A stretch of 64,000 nt of DNA from an uncultured Peptostreptococcaceae bacterium (GTDB taxonomy: Bacteria; Bacillota; Clostridia; Peptostreptococcales; Anaerovoracaceae): positions 1-64,000 of the forward strand of contig CAJOKT010000017.1 in NCBI GenBank assembly GCA_905235115.1, in the 5' to 3' direction. The notes under the pieces were generated by a model. It saw only the letters and a list, made by a program, of their open reading frames with translations, was not told the DNA's origin and did no database searches. Numbering within the stretch: the first letter of the stretch is position 1; each line of letters begins with the position of its first letter. This document shows, piece after piece, positions 51,799 to 60,126 of this stretch. The translations under genes and the position numbers were made by a program.

Positions 51799-51910
51799 AA
51801 CCCCATACTAAATCATCGGGCACTTGGGCAACTGATCATGCATTCCGGAACAAGTCCCGTTTTTTGCCCATCAAATGCAGTATAATACAAGCAGATCAGG
51901 AGGTGATACC

Positions 51911-52783
51911 ATGTACGGTGCAATACTTGGAGATATTATAGGCAGCCCCTACGAGTTCGACAGAGGCGAGAAGACCAAGGACTTCCCGCTTTTCACCGAG
52001 GGGTCGGAGTTCACGGACGATACGGTGATGACGGTGGCAGTCGCGGAGGCTTTGACCGAGGCCGGGGAGGCCGGCTGGCTGGACCACGATTCCCTGAACG
52101 ACAGCCGCGTGGAGCAGGCGGTGAAGGAAAGCCTGGTCAGGTCCATGCAAAACTGGGGACACGAATACCCGGATGCCGGCTACGGCGCCAGGTTCTCCCG
52201 GTGGCTCTTCTCCGATGACCCCAAGCCCTACGGCAGCTTCGGAAACGGCTCGGCCATGAGGGTGGCCGCGGCAGGCTGGCTCATGGACAACCTGGAGGAC
52301 ACCCGCCGGGTGGCCCGCTGGACGGCGGAGGTGACCCACAATCACCCCGAAGGAGTGAAAGGCGCGGAGGCCACGGCAGCCGCCATCTACATGGCTCGCA
52401 CCGGCAGCGCAAAAAACTCTATCTGGGACTACATCACCCGCGAATTCGGCTACGACCTCTCAAGGACCATCGATGAGATCAGGCCGGGCTACCACCACGT
52501 AGAGTCCTGCCAGGAGACGGTGCCCGAGGCCATCACGGCCTTTCTGGAAGGGGAAAGCTTCGAGGACGTGATCAGGACCGCAGTGTCCCTGGGCGGCGAC
52601 TGCGACACCCTGACCTGCATCGCAGGCAGCATGGCGGAGGCCTTCTACGGCGTGGATCCGTGGCTCAAGGACGAGTGCAGGGCGCGGATACCGGAGGAGA
52701 TGGTTGAGGTGATCGAGGGGTTGGAGAGAGTGAGAAAAGCGGGCAGAAACGCAGCCGCAGATTCGCAGGACGATACGATATAA
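51911..52783 (+). CDS. ADP-ribosylglycohydrolase-family protein
   Basis: AGGAGG precedes ATG 51911. The 290-residue protein has the family's metal-binding motifs: GAILGDIIGSPYEFD at the start, FTDDTVMT (about 44-51), GSFGNGSAMRV, and GGDCDTLTCIAG near the end. Enzymes of this family (ARH, DraG) remove ADP-ribose from proteins or nucleic acids using two Mg2+. A single gene with TATAAT at 51881. It is the last G+C-rich gene before the AT-rich island. The target of de-ADP-ribosylation is unknown. Confidence 0.92.
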   Translation: MYGAILGDIIGSPYEFDRGEKTKDFPLFTEGSEFTDDTVMTVAVAEALTEAGEAGWLDHDSLNDSRVEQAVKESLVRSMQNWGHEYPDAGYGARFSRWLFSDDPKPYGSFGNGSAMRVAAAGWLMDNLEDTRRVARWTAEVTHNHPEGVKGAEATAAAIYMARTGSAKNSIWDYITREFGYDLSRTIDEIRPGYHHVESCQETVPEAITAFLEGESFEDVIRTAVSLGGDCDTLTCIAGSMAEAFYGVDPWLKDECRARIPEEMVEVIEGLERVRKAGRNAAADSQDDTI

Positions 52784-52896
52784 GAAGGGATTTTCCCCGG
52801 GTCGGTTTACCGTTTATGTGCCAGGGGCTTTTGTGGGCTTTTGTGTAGATCAAATAATCCGGTATTCATAGGCAGCCGCACAAGTGCAGGCCGGTC

Positions 52897-53019
52897 AATA
52901 TGGTCAAAACGTGAGTCAATATAGTCATTGTTGACACAAATGACTATATTAAGTTGACGCTTAACGGTATGCATGATACAATTCAATTGTGTCAAGATAC
53001 ACACAAATGACTATATTAA
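52897..53019. promoter_or_regulatory. Operator array before the Fic gene
   Basis: The 12-base site AATGACTATATT occurs at 52939-52950 and 53006-53017, and as its exact inverse at 52918-52929. The inverse half-site AATATGGTCA (one mismatch) lies at 52897-52906. The two same-strand copies share 19 identical bases (52934-52952 and 53001-53019). The sites surround the promoter and cover the leader, as expected for repression by the winged-helix Fic protein. Confidence 0.8.
52954..52982 (+). promoter_or_regulatory. Promoter of the Fic/Type I restriction locus
   Basis: TTGACG (52954-52959) and TACAAT (52977-52982) are 17 bp apart. It lies between the operator copies. No other clear promoter is seen before hsdM, so it may drive the whole operon. 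Confidence 0.75.
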
Positions 53020-53039
53020 ACTTTGAGCAAGGATATTGA

Positions 53040-54098
53040 ATGAGATCTTTTACCTACAAAAGTGAATACAAGAAACTGTTGACCCCAGAAATAGTGTCAT
53101 ATCTGGCACAGATTCACGAACAGAAAGGCCAGCAGAATCTGTTTGTTGAAGCACAGAAGGATGTATTATCTGAACTTCTGGAGATTGCGAAAATTCAAAG
53201 TACTGAGGCTTCCAACCGAATTGAGGGTATCATAACTACCGAAAACCGTATCAAGAAGATAGTAATGAATAAGACCACCCCAAGAGGGCGAAGCGAAAGG
53301 GAAATCGCAGGTTATCGGGATGTGTTGAACACGATTCATGAGAACTACAATTACATACCTGTTAGATCGGGAATGATCCTTCAGTTGCATCGTGAATTAT
53401 ACAAATATAGCAATTCTGCAATAGGCGGCAGCTTTAAAAATTCCGATAATATTATTGCAGAAGAACTGGCTGACGGAACCAAAAGGGTTAGATTTCAACC
53501 GGTGCCCGCATGGGAAACACCAGAAGCAGTTGAGTCGCTATGCATTGCTTTCCAGGAAGCCTTGAATGATTCTGAATTAGATTCATTAATTTTGATTCCG
53601 ATGTTTATTCTCGATTTTCTTTGTATACATCCGTTCAATGATGGGAACGGCCGCATGAGCAGGTTATTGACGCTCCTGCTGTTGTATCGCTCAGGGTATT
53701 TTGTAGGCAAGTATGTTAGTTTGGAGAGATTGATAGCTGACAGTAAGGAGACATACTATGATGCTTTGCAGAGCAGCTCATTTGGATGGCATGATGGGGA
53801 TAATGACTATCTCCCATTTGTCAGATATATTCTCGGCATTGTAATTGCCGCTTACAGAGAGTTTTCAACAAGGGTGGATGTTCTTATAACAAGAGGGCTT
53901 TCAAAGCCCGAACGGGTCAGAGAGCTTGTCCGGGGAACAACGGGCCCCATCACTAAAGCGCAGATCATGAAGCAATGCCCTGATATCAGTCAGAAGACTG
54001 TAGAAAGGGCACTAAAAGAACTGCTGAATGATGAAGAGATCGTTAAAATCGGTGGAGGACGATACACCTCATACGTATGGAATTGGGATAAGGAGTAA
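53040..54098 (+). CDS. Class II Fic protein with C-terminal winged helix
   Basis: The 352-residue protein has the Fic core HPFNDGNGRMSR (His197). The inhibitory helix motif SNRIEG (residues 58-63) lies before the core, which makes it class II. Residues about 285-350 form a winged helix (ITKAQIMKQCPDISQKTVERALKEL). Fic enzymes transfer AMP or other groups to target proteins. The wHTH class is often next to hsdM and may act mainly as a regulator. Its stop is 2 bases from the hsdM start. The operator repeats upstream are its likely binding sites. Confidence 0.92.
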   Translation: MRSFTYKSEYKKLLTPEIVSYLAQIHEQKGQQNLFVEAQKDVLSELLEIAKIQSTEASNRIEGIITTENRIKKIVMNKTTPRGRSEREIAGYRDVLNTIHENYNYIPVRSGMILQLHRELYKYSNSAIGGSFKNSDNIIAEELADGTKRVRFQPVPAWETPEAVESLCIAFQEALNDSELDSLILIPMFILDFLCIHPFNDGNGRMSRLLTLLLLYRSGYFVGKYVSLERLIADSKETYYDALQSSSFGWHDGDNDYLPFVRYILGIVIAAYREFSTRVDVLITRGLSKPERVRELVRGTTGPITKAQIMKQCPDISQKTVERALKELLNDEEIVKIGGGRYTSYVWNWDKE

Positions 54099-54100
54099 AA

Positions 54101-55603
54101 ATGGTTACAGGCGAACTGAAAAACAAAATTGATAATATCTGGGAGATCTTTTGGACGGGAGGAATTACCAATCCTCTTGATGTTATCGAGCAGATGACAT
54201 ATCTGATGTTCATCCACGATCTGGATGATTCTGATAATACCAGAGCCAAAGAAGCAGCCATGCTGGGTCTCCCGTACGAGAGTATTTTCGCCAAGGAGGT
54301 GCAGATCGGAGATCGCACCACTGACGGCAGTCAGCTAAAATGGAGTGTCTTTCATGACTTTCCCGCAGGCAAAATGTACAGCACCGTCCAGGAATGGGTG
54401 TTCCCGTTCATCAAGAATCTGCACGGCGATAAAGAAAGCGCCTACTCCAAGTATATGAGTGACGCAATCTTCAAGGTTCCTACTCCCTTGATGTTGGATA
54501 AAATCGTTACCGCGATGGACGGCATTTATGAGCAAATGGCTCAGCTGAAAGCTGCAGATACACGCGGGGATGTGTATGAATATCTCCTTTCAAAGATTGC
54601 GACAGCAGGTGTAAACGGACAATTCCGCACTCCCAGGCATATCATCAGGATGATGGTAGATCTCATGGAACCAAAAGCAGATGAGATCGTGTGTGATCCC
54701 GCATGTGGCACATCCGGATTCTTGGTTGCTGTCAGCGATTATCTGAAAGAGAACCGTAAGCAGGATGTATTCTTCAACCGGCAGAATAAGGACCATTACA
54801 TGAATCACATGTTCCATGGATTCGATATGGATCGCACAATGCTTCGCATAGGGGCAATGAACATGATGACCCATGGTGTAGATAATCCTTACATAGAGTA
54901 TCGGGATAGCTTATCTGATCAGAATCCAGATAAGGACAAGTATACTCTGATCCTTGCGAACCCGCCATTCAAGGGCAGTTTGGATGCAGATATTGTGTCA
55001 GCTGACCTTCTCAAAGTTTGCAAGACTAAAAAGACTGAGCTCCTGTTCCTGGCACTGTTCCTCAGGATGCTTAAAGTCGGAGGGCGCTGCGCATGTATCG
55101 TACCGGACGGAGTGCTTTTTGGATCTTCGACAGCTCACAAGGCCATACGAAAAGAATTGATTGAAGGGAACCGCCTGGAAGCTGTCATTTCGATGCCTTC
55201 AGGAGTTTTCAAACCATATGCCGGCGTATCTACAGCTATTCTTATCTTCACTAAGACAGGGCACGGTGGAACGGATAAGGTTTGGTTCTACGACATGAAG
55301 GCAGATGGATACAGCCTGGATGATAAAAGAAGTGAAATAAAGGAGAATGATATTCCGGATATAATCGCCCGGTTCCATGCTCTGAAAGATGAAGAGGGGC
55401 GTAAACGTACAGAACAGAGCTTCTTCGTGCCCAAAGATGAGATTTCGTCAAATGATTACGACCTTTCGATCAATAAATACAAGCAGACTGAATACAAGCC
55501 TGTAGAGTATCCACCCACGAGTGAAATCATGGCAAACCTCAGAAGTCTGGAAGATCAAATCAAAATAGAAATGGATGAGTTGGAGAAACTGCTGAATGGA
55601 TGA
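54101..55603 (+). CDS. hsdM: Type I restriction-modification methyltransferase subunit
   Basis: AAGGAG overlaps the end of the Fic gene. The 500-residue protein has an HsdM N-terminal helical domain (WEIFWTGGITNPLDVIEQMTYLMFI). The SAM motif is DPACGTSGF (199-207), and the adenine-methylase motif is NPPF (287-290). These are the marks of N6-adenine Type I methylases. It methylates the recognition site set by HsdS, protecting the host. It overlaps the HEPN gene by 8 bases. Confidence 0.95.
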   Translation: MVTGELKNKIDNIWEIFWTGGITNPLDVIEQMTYLMFIHDLDDSDNTRAKEAAMLGLPYESIFAKEVQIGDRTTDGSQLKWSVFHDFPAGKMYSTVQEWVFPFIKNLHGDKESAYSKYMSDAIFKVPTPLMLDKIVTAMDGIYEQMAQLKAADTRGDVYEYLLSKIATAGVNGQFRTPRHIIRMMVDLMEPKADEIVCDPACGTSGFLVAVSDYLKENRKQDVFFNRQNKDHYMNHMFHGFDMDRTMLRIGAMNMMTHGVDNPYIEYRDSLSDQNPDKDKYTLILANPPFKGSLDADIVSADLLKVCKTKKTELLFLALFLRMLKVGGRCACIVPDGVLFGSSTAHKAIRKELIEGNRLEAVISMPSGVFKPYAGVSTAILIFTKTGHGGTDKVWFYDMKADGYSLDDKRSEIKENDIPDIIARFHALKDEEGRKRTEQSFFVPKDEISSNDYDLSINKYKQTEYKPVEYPPTSEIMANLRSLEDQIKIEMDELEKLLNG

Positions 55604-56096
55604 TTTGAACAGACTTATTGCTTGTCAACAGATGTTTCGTCATGCTTGTGCTTTTTCAGAATGTTCAGATATGGCGAAGAAACGTTTTAAACATGAAACT
55701 GCAGATATTGAATGGTACATTACCCCAGCAACAGTAAACTCGGCTTTTGTATGTGAAGTCTATATAAAAGCACTGATGAAGTATTATGGGGTTAAGACTG
55801 CAAAAAAGCATAAGCTCAAGGAACTCTATGAAGCACTTCCAGAAAAGGCAAAGGAATGGATCAAGATCACTGTAAGGAACTACTATGGTGGCATATGGAT
55901 GAATCCGTTTGGCTTTGAGTGCCTGGATAACATCTCTGATGCATTTGAGCAGTGGAGATATAGCTATGAACATGATTGGAATGAAAGCTGTACCATGAAC
56001 ATTGATTTAGGGTTTCTGATGGCTTTTAGAAACGCTCTCCGTGAAGCATGTTCGCAATTGTTCTTTGGTAAAACTTGGGAAGAATATATTAAATAA
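55596..56096 (+). CDS. HEPN-domain protein embedded between hsdM and hsdS
   Basis: The start overlaps hsdM by 8 bases. The 166-residue protein is helical, with the HEPN pattern: an N-terminal helix, then FVCEVYIKALMKYY, KKHKLKELYEALPE, and near the end RYSYEH (Arg121-His126). The last fits the R-x4-6-H catalytic motif of HEPN ribonucleases. HEPN RNases act in toxin-antitoxin and abortive-infection systems. The position inside the restriction operon, with coupled translation, suggests that it works with the Type I complex, perhaps as an RNase triggered by infection. Activity is inferred from the motif only. Confidence 0.8.
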   Translation: MDDLNRLIACQQMFRHACAFSECSDMAKKRFKHETADIEWYITPATVNSAFVCEVYIKALMKYYGVKTAKKHKLKELYEALPEKAKEWIKITVRNYYGGIWMNPFGFECLDNISDAFEQWRYSYEHDWNESCTMNIDLGFLMAFRNALREACSQLFFGKTWEEYIK

Positions 56097-56117
56097 ATTG
56101 AGGTTTGTAGGGATGAG
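56097..56117 (+). repeat. 21-bp direct repeat at the start of hsdS copy 1
   Basis: The 21 bases from ATTGAGG to the first codons (ATGAG) are identical to 58895-58915 at the start of the second hsdS. Both copies are on the same strand. Confidence 0.9.
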
Positions 56118-57210
56118 TATGCGGGTCAAACTTGAAGATGTATGTGATCGCGGATCTTCAAATCTACGTCAGTCAGACGTTGAAGGACAATCTGGTGATT
56201 ATCCTATTTACGGTGCAGCTGGTTATATTGGCAACGTCGATTTTTATCATCAAGATAAGCCATATGTTGCAGTCGTAAAGGACGGAGCTGGAATAGGGCG
56301 CACGACTTTGCTTCCAGCGAGATCATCTGTAATCGGAACAATGCAGTATTTGCTGCCAAAAGAAAATGTATTGCCCGAGTACTTATGCTATGTGGTTAGA
56401 CACATGCATCTGGAAAAGTACTTCTCTGGTGCAACGATTCCACACATTTATTTCCGAGACTATAAGAACGAAGAGTTCAATTTGGATAGCCTCAGTAGGC
56501 AGGCAGAGATAATTGATGTTCTTAGCCGAGTCGAAAAAGTGATTGACGAACGCCAGCAGGAGCTTTCTGCCCTCGACGATCTCATCAAAGCCCGATTTGT
56601 CGAGATGTTTGGGAATGAAACGAACCCATATAACTGGCCTGTTGTTAATGTTGAAGAGGTTGCAAATGTATCTGTTGGGGTTGTCATCAAACCAGCTCAG
56701 TATTATACAGATGCAGAGCATGGGGTAAAGGCTTTTCGGTCGCTTAACGTAGGACCCATGACTATCAAAGACAGTGACTGGGTGTACTTCTCCTATGAGG
56801 GAAATGATAAAAATGCAAAATCACAACTGAAAGAAAATGATCTTCTGATAGTCAGGTCTGGAGCTCCAGGGACTACCTGTGTAGTACCTAAACGGTATGA
56901 AGGCTGCAATGCTATAGATATTATCATTGCAAGGCCAAATACAGAACGAATTAACCCGTATTATCTGTGTACATACACCAACATGCCTCATGGCAAGAGG
57001 CAGATTGAAGAGGGAACCGGTGGTGCAGCACAACAACACTTCAATGTTGGAAAATATAACAAGCTTCGGCTTATGCTTCCGCCAATGGACCTTCAAAAAG
57101 AATTTGTAGATTTTATCGCTCAGGTCGACAAATCAAAATTTGCAGTGCAGAAGGCACTGGATGAAGCTCAGTTGTTGTTTGATAGCTTAATGCAGAAATA
57201 CTTTGGATGA
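56113..57210 (+). CDS. hsdS: Type I specificity subunit, copy 1
   Basis: I start at ATG 56113 after GTAGGG. The 365-residue HsdS has two target-recognition domains, at about residues 5-135 and 180-325. After each comes a conserved helix: LSRQAEIIDVLSRVEKVIDERQQEL and LQKEFVDFIAQVDKSKFAVQKALDE. Each TRD reads half of a split DNA site, and the helices set the spacing. TRD1 ends in the exact 28-base repeat (56586-56613) shared with copy 2. This copy has a full C-terminal helix, unlike copy 2, so it is probably the main active form. Confidence 0.92.
   Translation: MSMRVKLEDVCDRGSSNLRQSDVEGQSGDYPIYGAAGYIGNVDFYHQDKPYVAVVKDGAGIGRTTLLPARSSVIGTMQYLLPKENVLPEYLCYVVRHMHLEKYFSGATIPHIYFRDYKNEEFNLDSLSRQAEIIDVLSRVEKVIDERQQELSALDDLIKARFVEMFGNETNPYNWPVVNVEEVANVSVGVVIKPAQYYTDAEHGVKAFRSLNVGPMTIKDSDWVYFSYEGNDKNAKSQLKENDLLIVRSGAPGTTCVVPKRYEGCNAIDIIIARPNTERINPYYLCTYTNMPHGKRQIEEGTGGAAQQHFNVGKYNKLRLMLPPMDLQKEFVDFIAQVDKSKFAVQKALDEAQLLFDSLMQKYFG
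56586..56613 (+). repeat. 28-bp central repeat in hsdS copy 1
   Basis: These bases, encoding the KARFVEMFG helix, are identical to 59441-59468 in hsdS copy 2. The repeats lie between the two TRDs and can serve as a crossover point. Confidence 0.9.
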
Positions 57211-57214
57211 AACT

Positions 57215-57859
57215 ATGGATAAAAATGTTGTGCGAAAAGTGCTTGAAGATGGTCAGTATGTAATTGTGTTGGAAAAACGGTACAAGAACCATGCTTGGCG
57301 GTTTAAGCTATCTAATGGTACTTCGGTGTTTTGCGAAGATGCCGGTAAGGTTTGGGCTTCTGGAAAAGCGAAGGAAAAGGTAGAAGAATTCTTGACTAAA
57401 ATGCTTCCGTCTATGAAGAATGATAGAGTCTTTATTGTATATGGGAGAGACTTAGCGGCCAGAGATGAACTTATGGAGATGATACGCTCGTGGGGCGTGG
57501 AACCGTTAGCCATTGATTCATTGCCAACACAAGGACGTACTATCATAGAACAATTAGAACATTATATTCCTAAAACCAATTTCGGAATAGTATTGGCGAC
57601 TCCTGATGATGTGGGCTATTTGGCTGGGCACGAAAACGAGGCTCAATTCCGAGCACGTCAGAATGTGGTACTTGAGCTTGGTATGCTTCTTTCCAAGCTT
57701 GGAAGATCAAGGATTGCAGTTGTGTTTAAGCGCTGTGAAAACTTTGAAAGACCCTCTGATATCTACGGAATGATATACGCTGAGTATAATACATCAATAA
57801 CAGAATGTGCTGACCGACTTAAGCGCGAGATGAATTCTAATGGGTATAGTATTGTTTAA
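57215..57859 (+). CDS. TIR-like (CAP12/Pycsar-type, PF10137) effector protein
   Basis: ATG 57215 lies 4 bases after hsdS. The 214-residue protein has an N-terminal domain of about 65 residues, then a TIR-like domain: VFIVYGRD (72-79), DSLPTQGRTIIEQLE (101-115), GIVLATPDD (124-132) and RARQNVVLELG (146-156, Glu154 as likely catalytic residue). SDIYGMIY lies near the end. This branch of TIR domains occurs as NADase effectors in CBASS and Pycsar defence. The neighbours are restriction genes, with no cyclase present, so its trigger would have to come from the restriction system or the N-terminal domain. NADase activity is inference. Confidence 0.85.
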   Translation: MDKNVVRKVLEDGQYVIVLEKRYKNHAWRFKLSNGTSVFCEDAGKVWASGKAKEKVEEFLTKMLPSMKNDRVFIVYGRDLAARDELMEMIRSWGVEPLAIDSLPTQGRTIIEQLEHYIPKTNFGIVLATPDDVGYLAGHENEAQFRARQNVVLELGMLLSKLGRSRIAVVFKRCENFERPSDIYGMIYAEYNTSITECADRLKREMNSNGYSIV

Positions 57860-57916
57860 TTTATAAAATAATGGGTGCAGGGATGTTGGTACATCATAAA
57901 GAAGGAGTGTATCAAC

Positions 57917-58885
57917 ATGGAAGATAAACTGGTTAATATCTTAAATGAAATGGCAGAGTATCTGAGCATTGCTCAGATGAAAAAGCTGCAGGAGGTATTA
58001 CTGAAGAATCTTGTTCCCGATGCGATCAAGCAATCAGAGACGACAAATGAAGAGTATCTGAAGCTCTTCCTAGATGCCAAACGAATCGAAGGTTGCTCTG
58101 AACGGACAATACAGTATTACAGAGTCACCGCAGAGCATTTGCTGGAGCGGATTAAAACACCGATTAGGAAAATGACGACCGATGAGATACGGACATACTT
58201 GGTGGAGTATCAGCAGAAAGGTCAATGCAGTAAAGTGACTGTAGATAACATCCGTCGAAATATATCCAGTTTCTTTTCATGGCTTGAGGAAGAGGATTAC
58301 ATACTTAAAAGCCCAATGCGCCGTATACACAAAATTAAAACCAAGACTGTTGTCAAAGAAGTCATTTCTGACGAAAGCATGGAGCGAATGCGAGATGCTT
58401 GCACTGAGCTCCGGGACCTGGCGATTATTGATCTTTTGTATTCTACCGGCATCAGGGTCGGCGAGCTGGTTCAATTGAATATATCTGACGTTGATCTGGA
58501 GCAGCGCGAGTGCATTGTCTTCGGGAAAGGCGAAAAAGAACGTCGAGTTTATTTTGACGCCAAGGCGAAGGTGCATTTGTCAGAATACCTTTCGAGTCGC
58601 AGTGATGATAATCCTGCACTTTTTGTAACACTGGACGCTCCATATGACCGGCTGAAAATCAGTGGCGTAGAGATACGTCTGAGAGAATTGGGCAGGCGGC
58701 TCTCCATAGAACGGGTCCACCCGCACAAGTTCCGCCGCACTATGGCGACCAGGGCGATTGATAAAGGAATGCCTATAGAACAAGTTCAAAAGATCCTTGG
58801 GCATTCGCAGATTGATACAACGATGCAATACGCCATCGTAAACCAGAATAACGTAAAAACATCGCACAGGAGGTATATAGCATAG
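57917..58885 (+). CDS. Tyrosine recombinase between two hsdS genes
   Basis: GAAGGAG precedes ATG 57917. The 322-residue protein has a SAM-like N-terminal domain and a catalytic domain. Its residues are Arg180 (TGIRVGEL), His270-x-x-Arg273 (HPHKFRR), His296 (LGHSQ) and Tyr305 (TMQYA), a complete set. Recombinases of this kind are found in phase-variable Type I loci, where they exchange hsdS parts. Its gene ends just before a site with inverted arms (58887-58910), its likely substrate. It has no prophage neighbours. Confidence 0.93.
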   Translation: MEDKLVNILNEMAEYLSIAQMKKLQEVLLKNLVPDAIKQSETTNEEYLKLFLDAKRIEGCSERTIQYYRVTAEHLLERIKTPIRKMTTDEIRTYLVEYQQKGQCSKVTVDNIRRNISSFFSWLEEEDYILKSPMRRIHKIKTKTVVKEVISDESMERMRDACTELRDLAIIDLLYSTGIRVGELVQLNISDVDLEQRECIVFGKGEKERRVYFDAKAKVHLSEYLSSRSDDNPALFVTLDAPYDRLKISGVEIRLRELGRRLSIERVHPHKFRRTMATRAIDKGMPIEQVQKILGHSQIDTTMQYAIVNQNNVKTSHRRYIA

Positions 58886-58886
58886 G

Positions 58887-58915
58887 CCCTACAGATTGAG
58901 GTTTGTAGGGATGAG
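58887..58915 (+). other. Probable recombination site: inverted arms CCCTACA/TGTAGGG plus 21-bp repeat
   Basis: CCCTACA (58887-58893) and TGTAGGG (58904-58910) are inverted with a 10-base spacer, the size of a tyrosine-recombinase core site. The right part coincides with the 21-base repeat (58895-58915) shared with hsdS copy 1. The copy at 56097 has only the right arm. Confidence 0.65.
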
Positions 58916-60005
58916 CATAATCGACAGAACAACGATCACAATGCATCCGTTACATGAATATTTAACGGAATATAAAGAATTGAATTCAGACAACAAGTAT
59001 CGGCCAGTTGCTGTAGGACGTTATGGGATTCGGGCCAGGGAAAGCATCTATTCTAAAGAGCTTGCCAAGGACTACTCAAAGAACAGACTTATCTTCAAAG
59101 GCACACTGACAGTCGGTATGGGGTCGGTACAAATGGATATTGGGATCCTTTCGGATGATGCCATATATTCAGTCTCTCCGGCATATCATACCTATAAGAT
59201 TGCTGGAATTGATTGTGACTACCTTCGCTATTGTCTACAATGTCGCAACATGGACATGTTTGCACGATACATGAAGCGCGGAAGCAGACAAGGAAAATCA
59301 ATTGACTTAGACAGATGGATCACGTATGAGATTCCTGTGTACCCAGTTCAGGCTCAGAAAGCAATAGTTGATCGTCTTGACAGAGTACAACGAGTCATTG
59401 ATGCCAGACAACGGGAGCTAACAACCCTTGACGAATTATGCAAAGCCCGATTTGTCGAGATGTTTGGGGATAATGATAAGTATCTATATGAGCCACTTAA
59501 CTATAATGTATGTGAAATGTTTATTGGCCCATTTGGTAGCGCTTTAAAGAATGAGTGCTTTGTTGAGCAAGAGGACGGCTACTGTATTGTTTATGAGCAA
59601 AAGCATGCAATAAAAAAGACGATGGATGTTCCAACAAGATATGTTGATGAAAACAAGTATCTTGAACTTAAGAGGTTTTCAGTATATCCTGGCGATATTA
59701 TTGTGAGTTGCAGAGGTACTATAGGCGAGATTTTTGTAGTACCTGAGGGAGCTCCTCTGGGGATTATGCATCCTTCAATCATGAAGATACGTCTGAACAC
59801 AGAGAGGTATGACCAGAAGTTCTTCGTTCTTGCGCTTGAACGATATATGGAAGAGCATAACAATGAGACCAAAGGTAGTGGTGTGAAAATGGCGGTTACT
59901 GCAACAACTCTAGGACAAGAGTTGTTTGTGGTTCCCCCGATGGATGTTCAAAAGAACTTTTCAACTTTCGTGGAACAAGTCGACAAATCAAAAGTTGTCG
60001 CTTAG
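58911..60005 (+). CDS. hsdS: Type I specificity subunit, copy 2 (shortened C-terminus)
   Basis: ATG 58911 lies in the same 21-base repeat as copy 1. The 364-residue protein has two TRDs that differ from those of copy 1. They are linked by the conserved helix RLDRVQRVIDARQRELTTLDE and the KARFVEMFG repeat. It stops at VDKSKVVA, about 20 residues before the end of copy 1, just after a shared GTCGACAAATCAAAA (from 59979; copy 1 from 57124). Missing the last helix, it may still work, or may serve as a donor of TRDs. Its orientation is the same as copy 1. Confidence 0.9.
   Translation: MSIIDRTTITMHPLHEYLTEYKELNSDNKYRPVAVGRYGIRARESIYSKELAKDYSKNRLIFKGTLTVGMGSVQMDIGILSDDAIYSVSPAYHTYKIAGIDCDYLRYCLQCRNMDMFARYMKRGSRQGKSIDLDRWITYEIPVYPVQAQKAIVDRLDRVQRVIDARQRELTTLDELCKARFVEMFGDNDKYLYEPLNYNVCEMFIGPFGSALKNECFVEQEDGYCIVYEQKHAIKKTMDVPTRYVDENKYLELKRFSVYPGDIIVSCRGTIGEIFVVPEGAPLGIMHPSIMKIRLNTERYDQKFFVLALERYMEEHNNETKGSGVKMAVTATTLGQELFVVPPMDVQKNFSTFVEQVDKSKVVA
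59441..59468 (+). repeat. 28-bp central repeat in hsdS copy 2
   Basis: Identical to 56586-56613. The distances from start repeat to central repeat are 489 and 546 bases in the two genes, so the N-terminal TRD cassettes differ in length. Confidence 0.9.
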
Positions 60006-60126
60006 CTTTTTATAAATGAACTTTAGAACTTTTGTTGATTTATCGCTTATTGAAAAAATGTAAGCATATTAAATAAGCAACAGTAATTATCAAAACATAT
60101 TATTGATTGGGTGGAGGCATATTATT

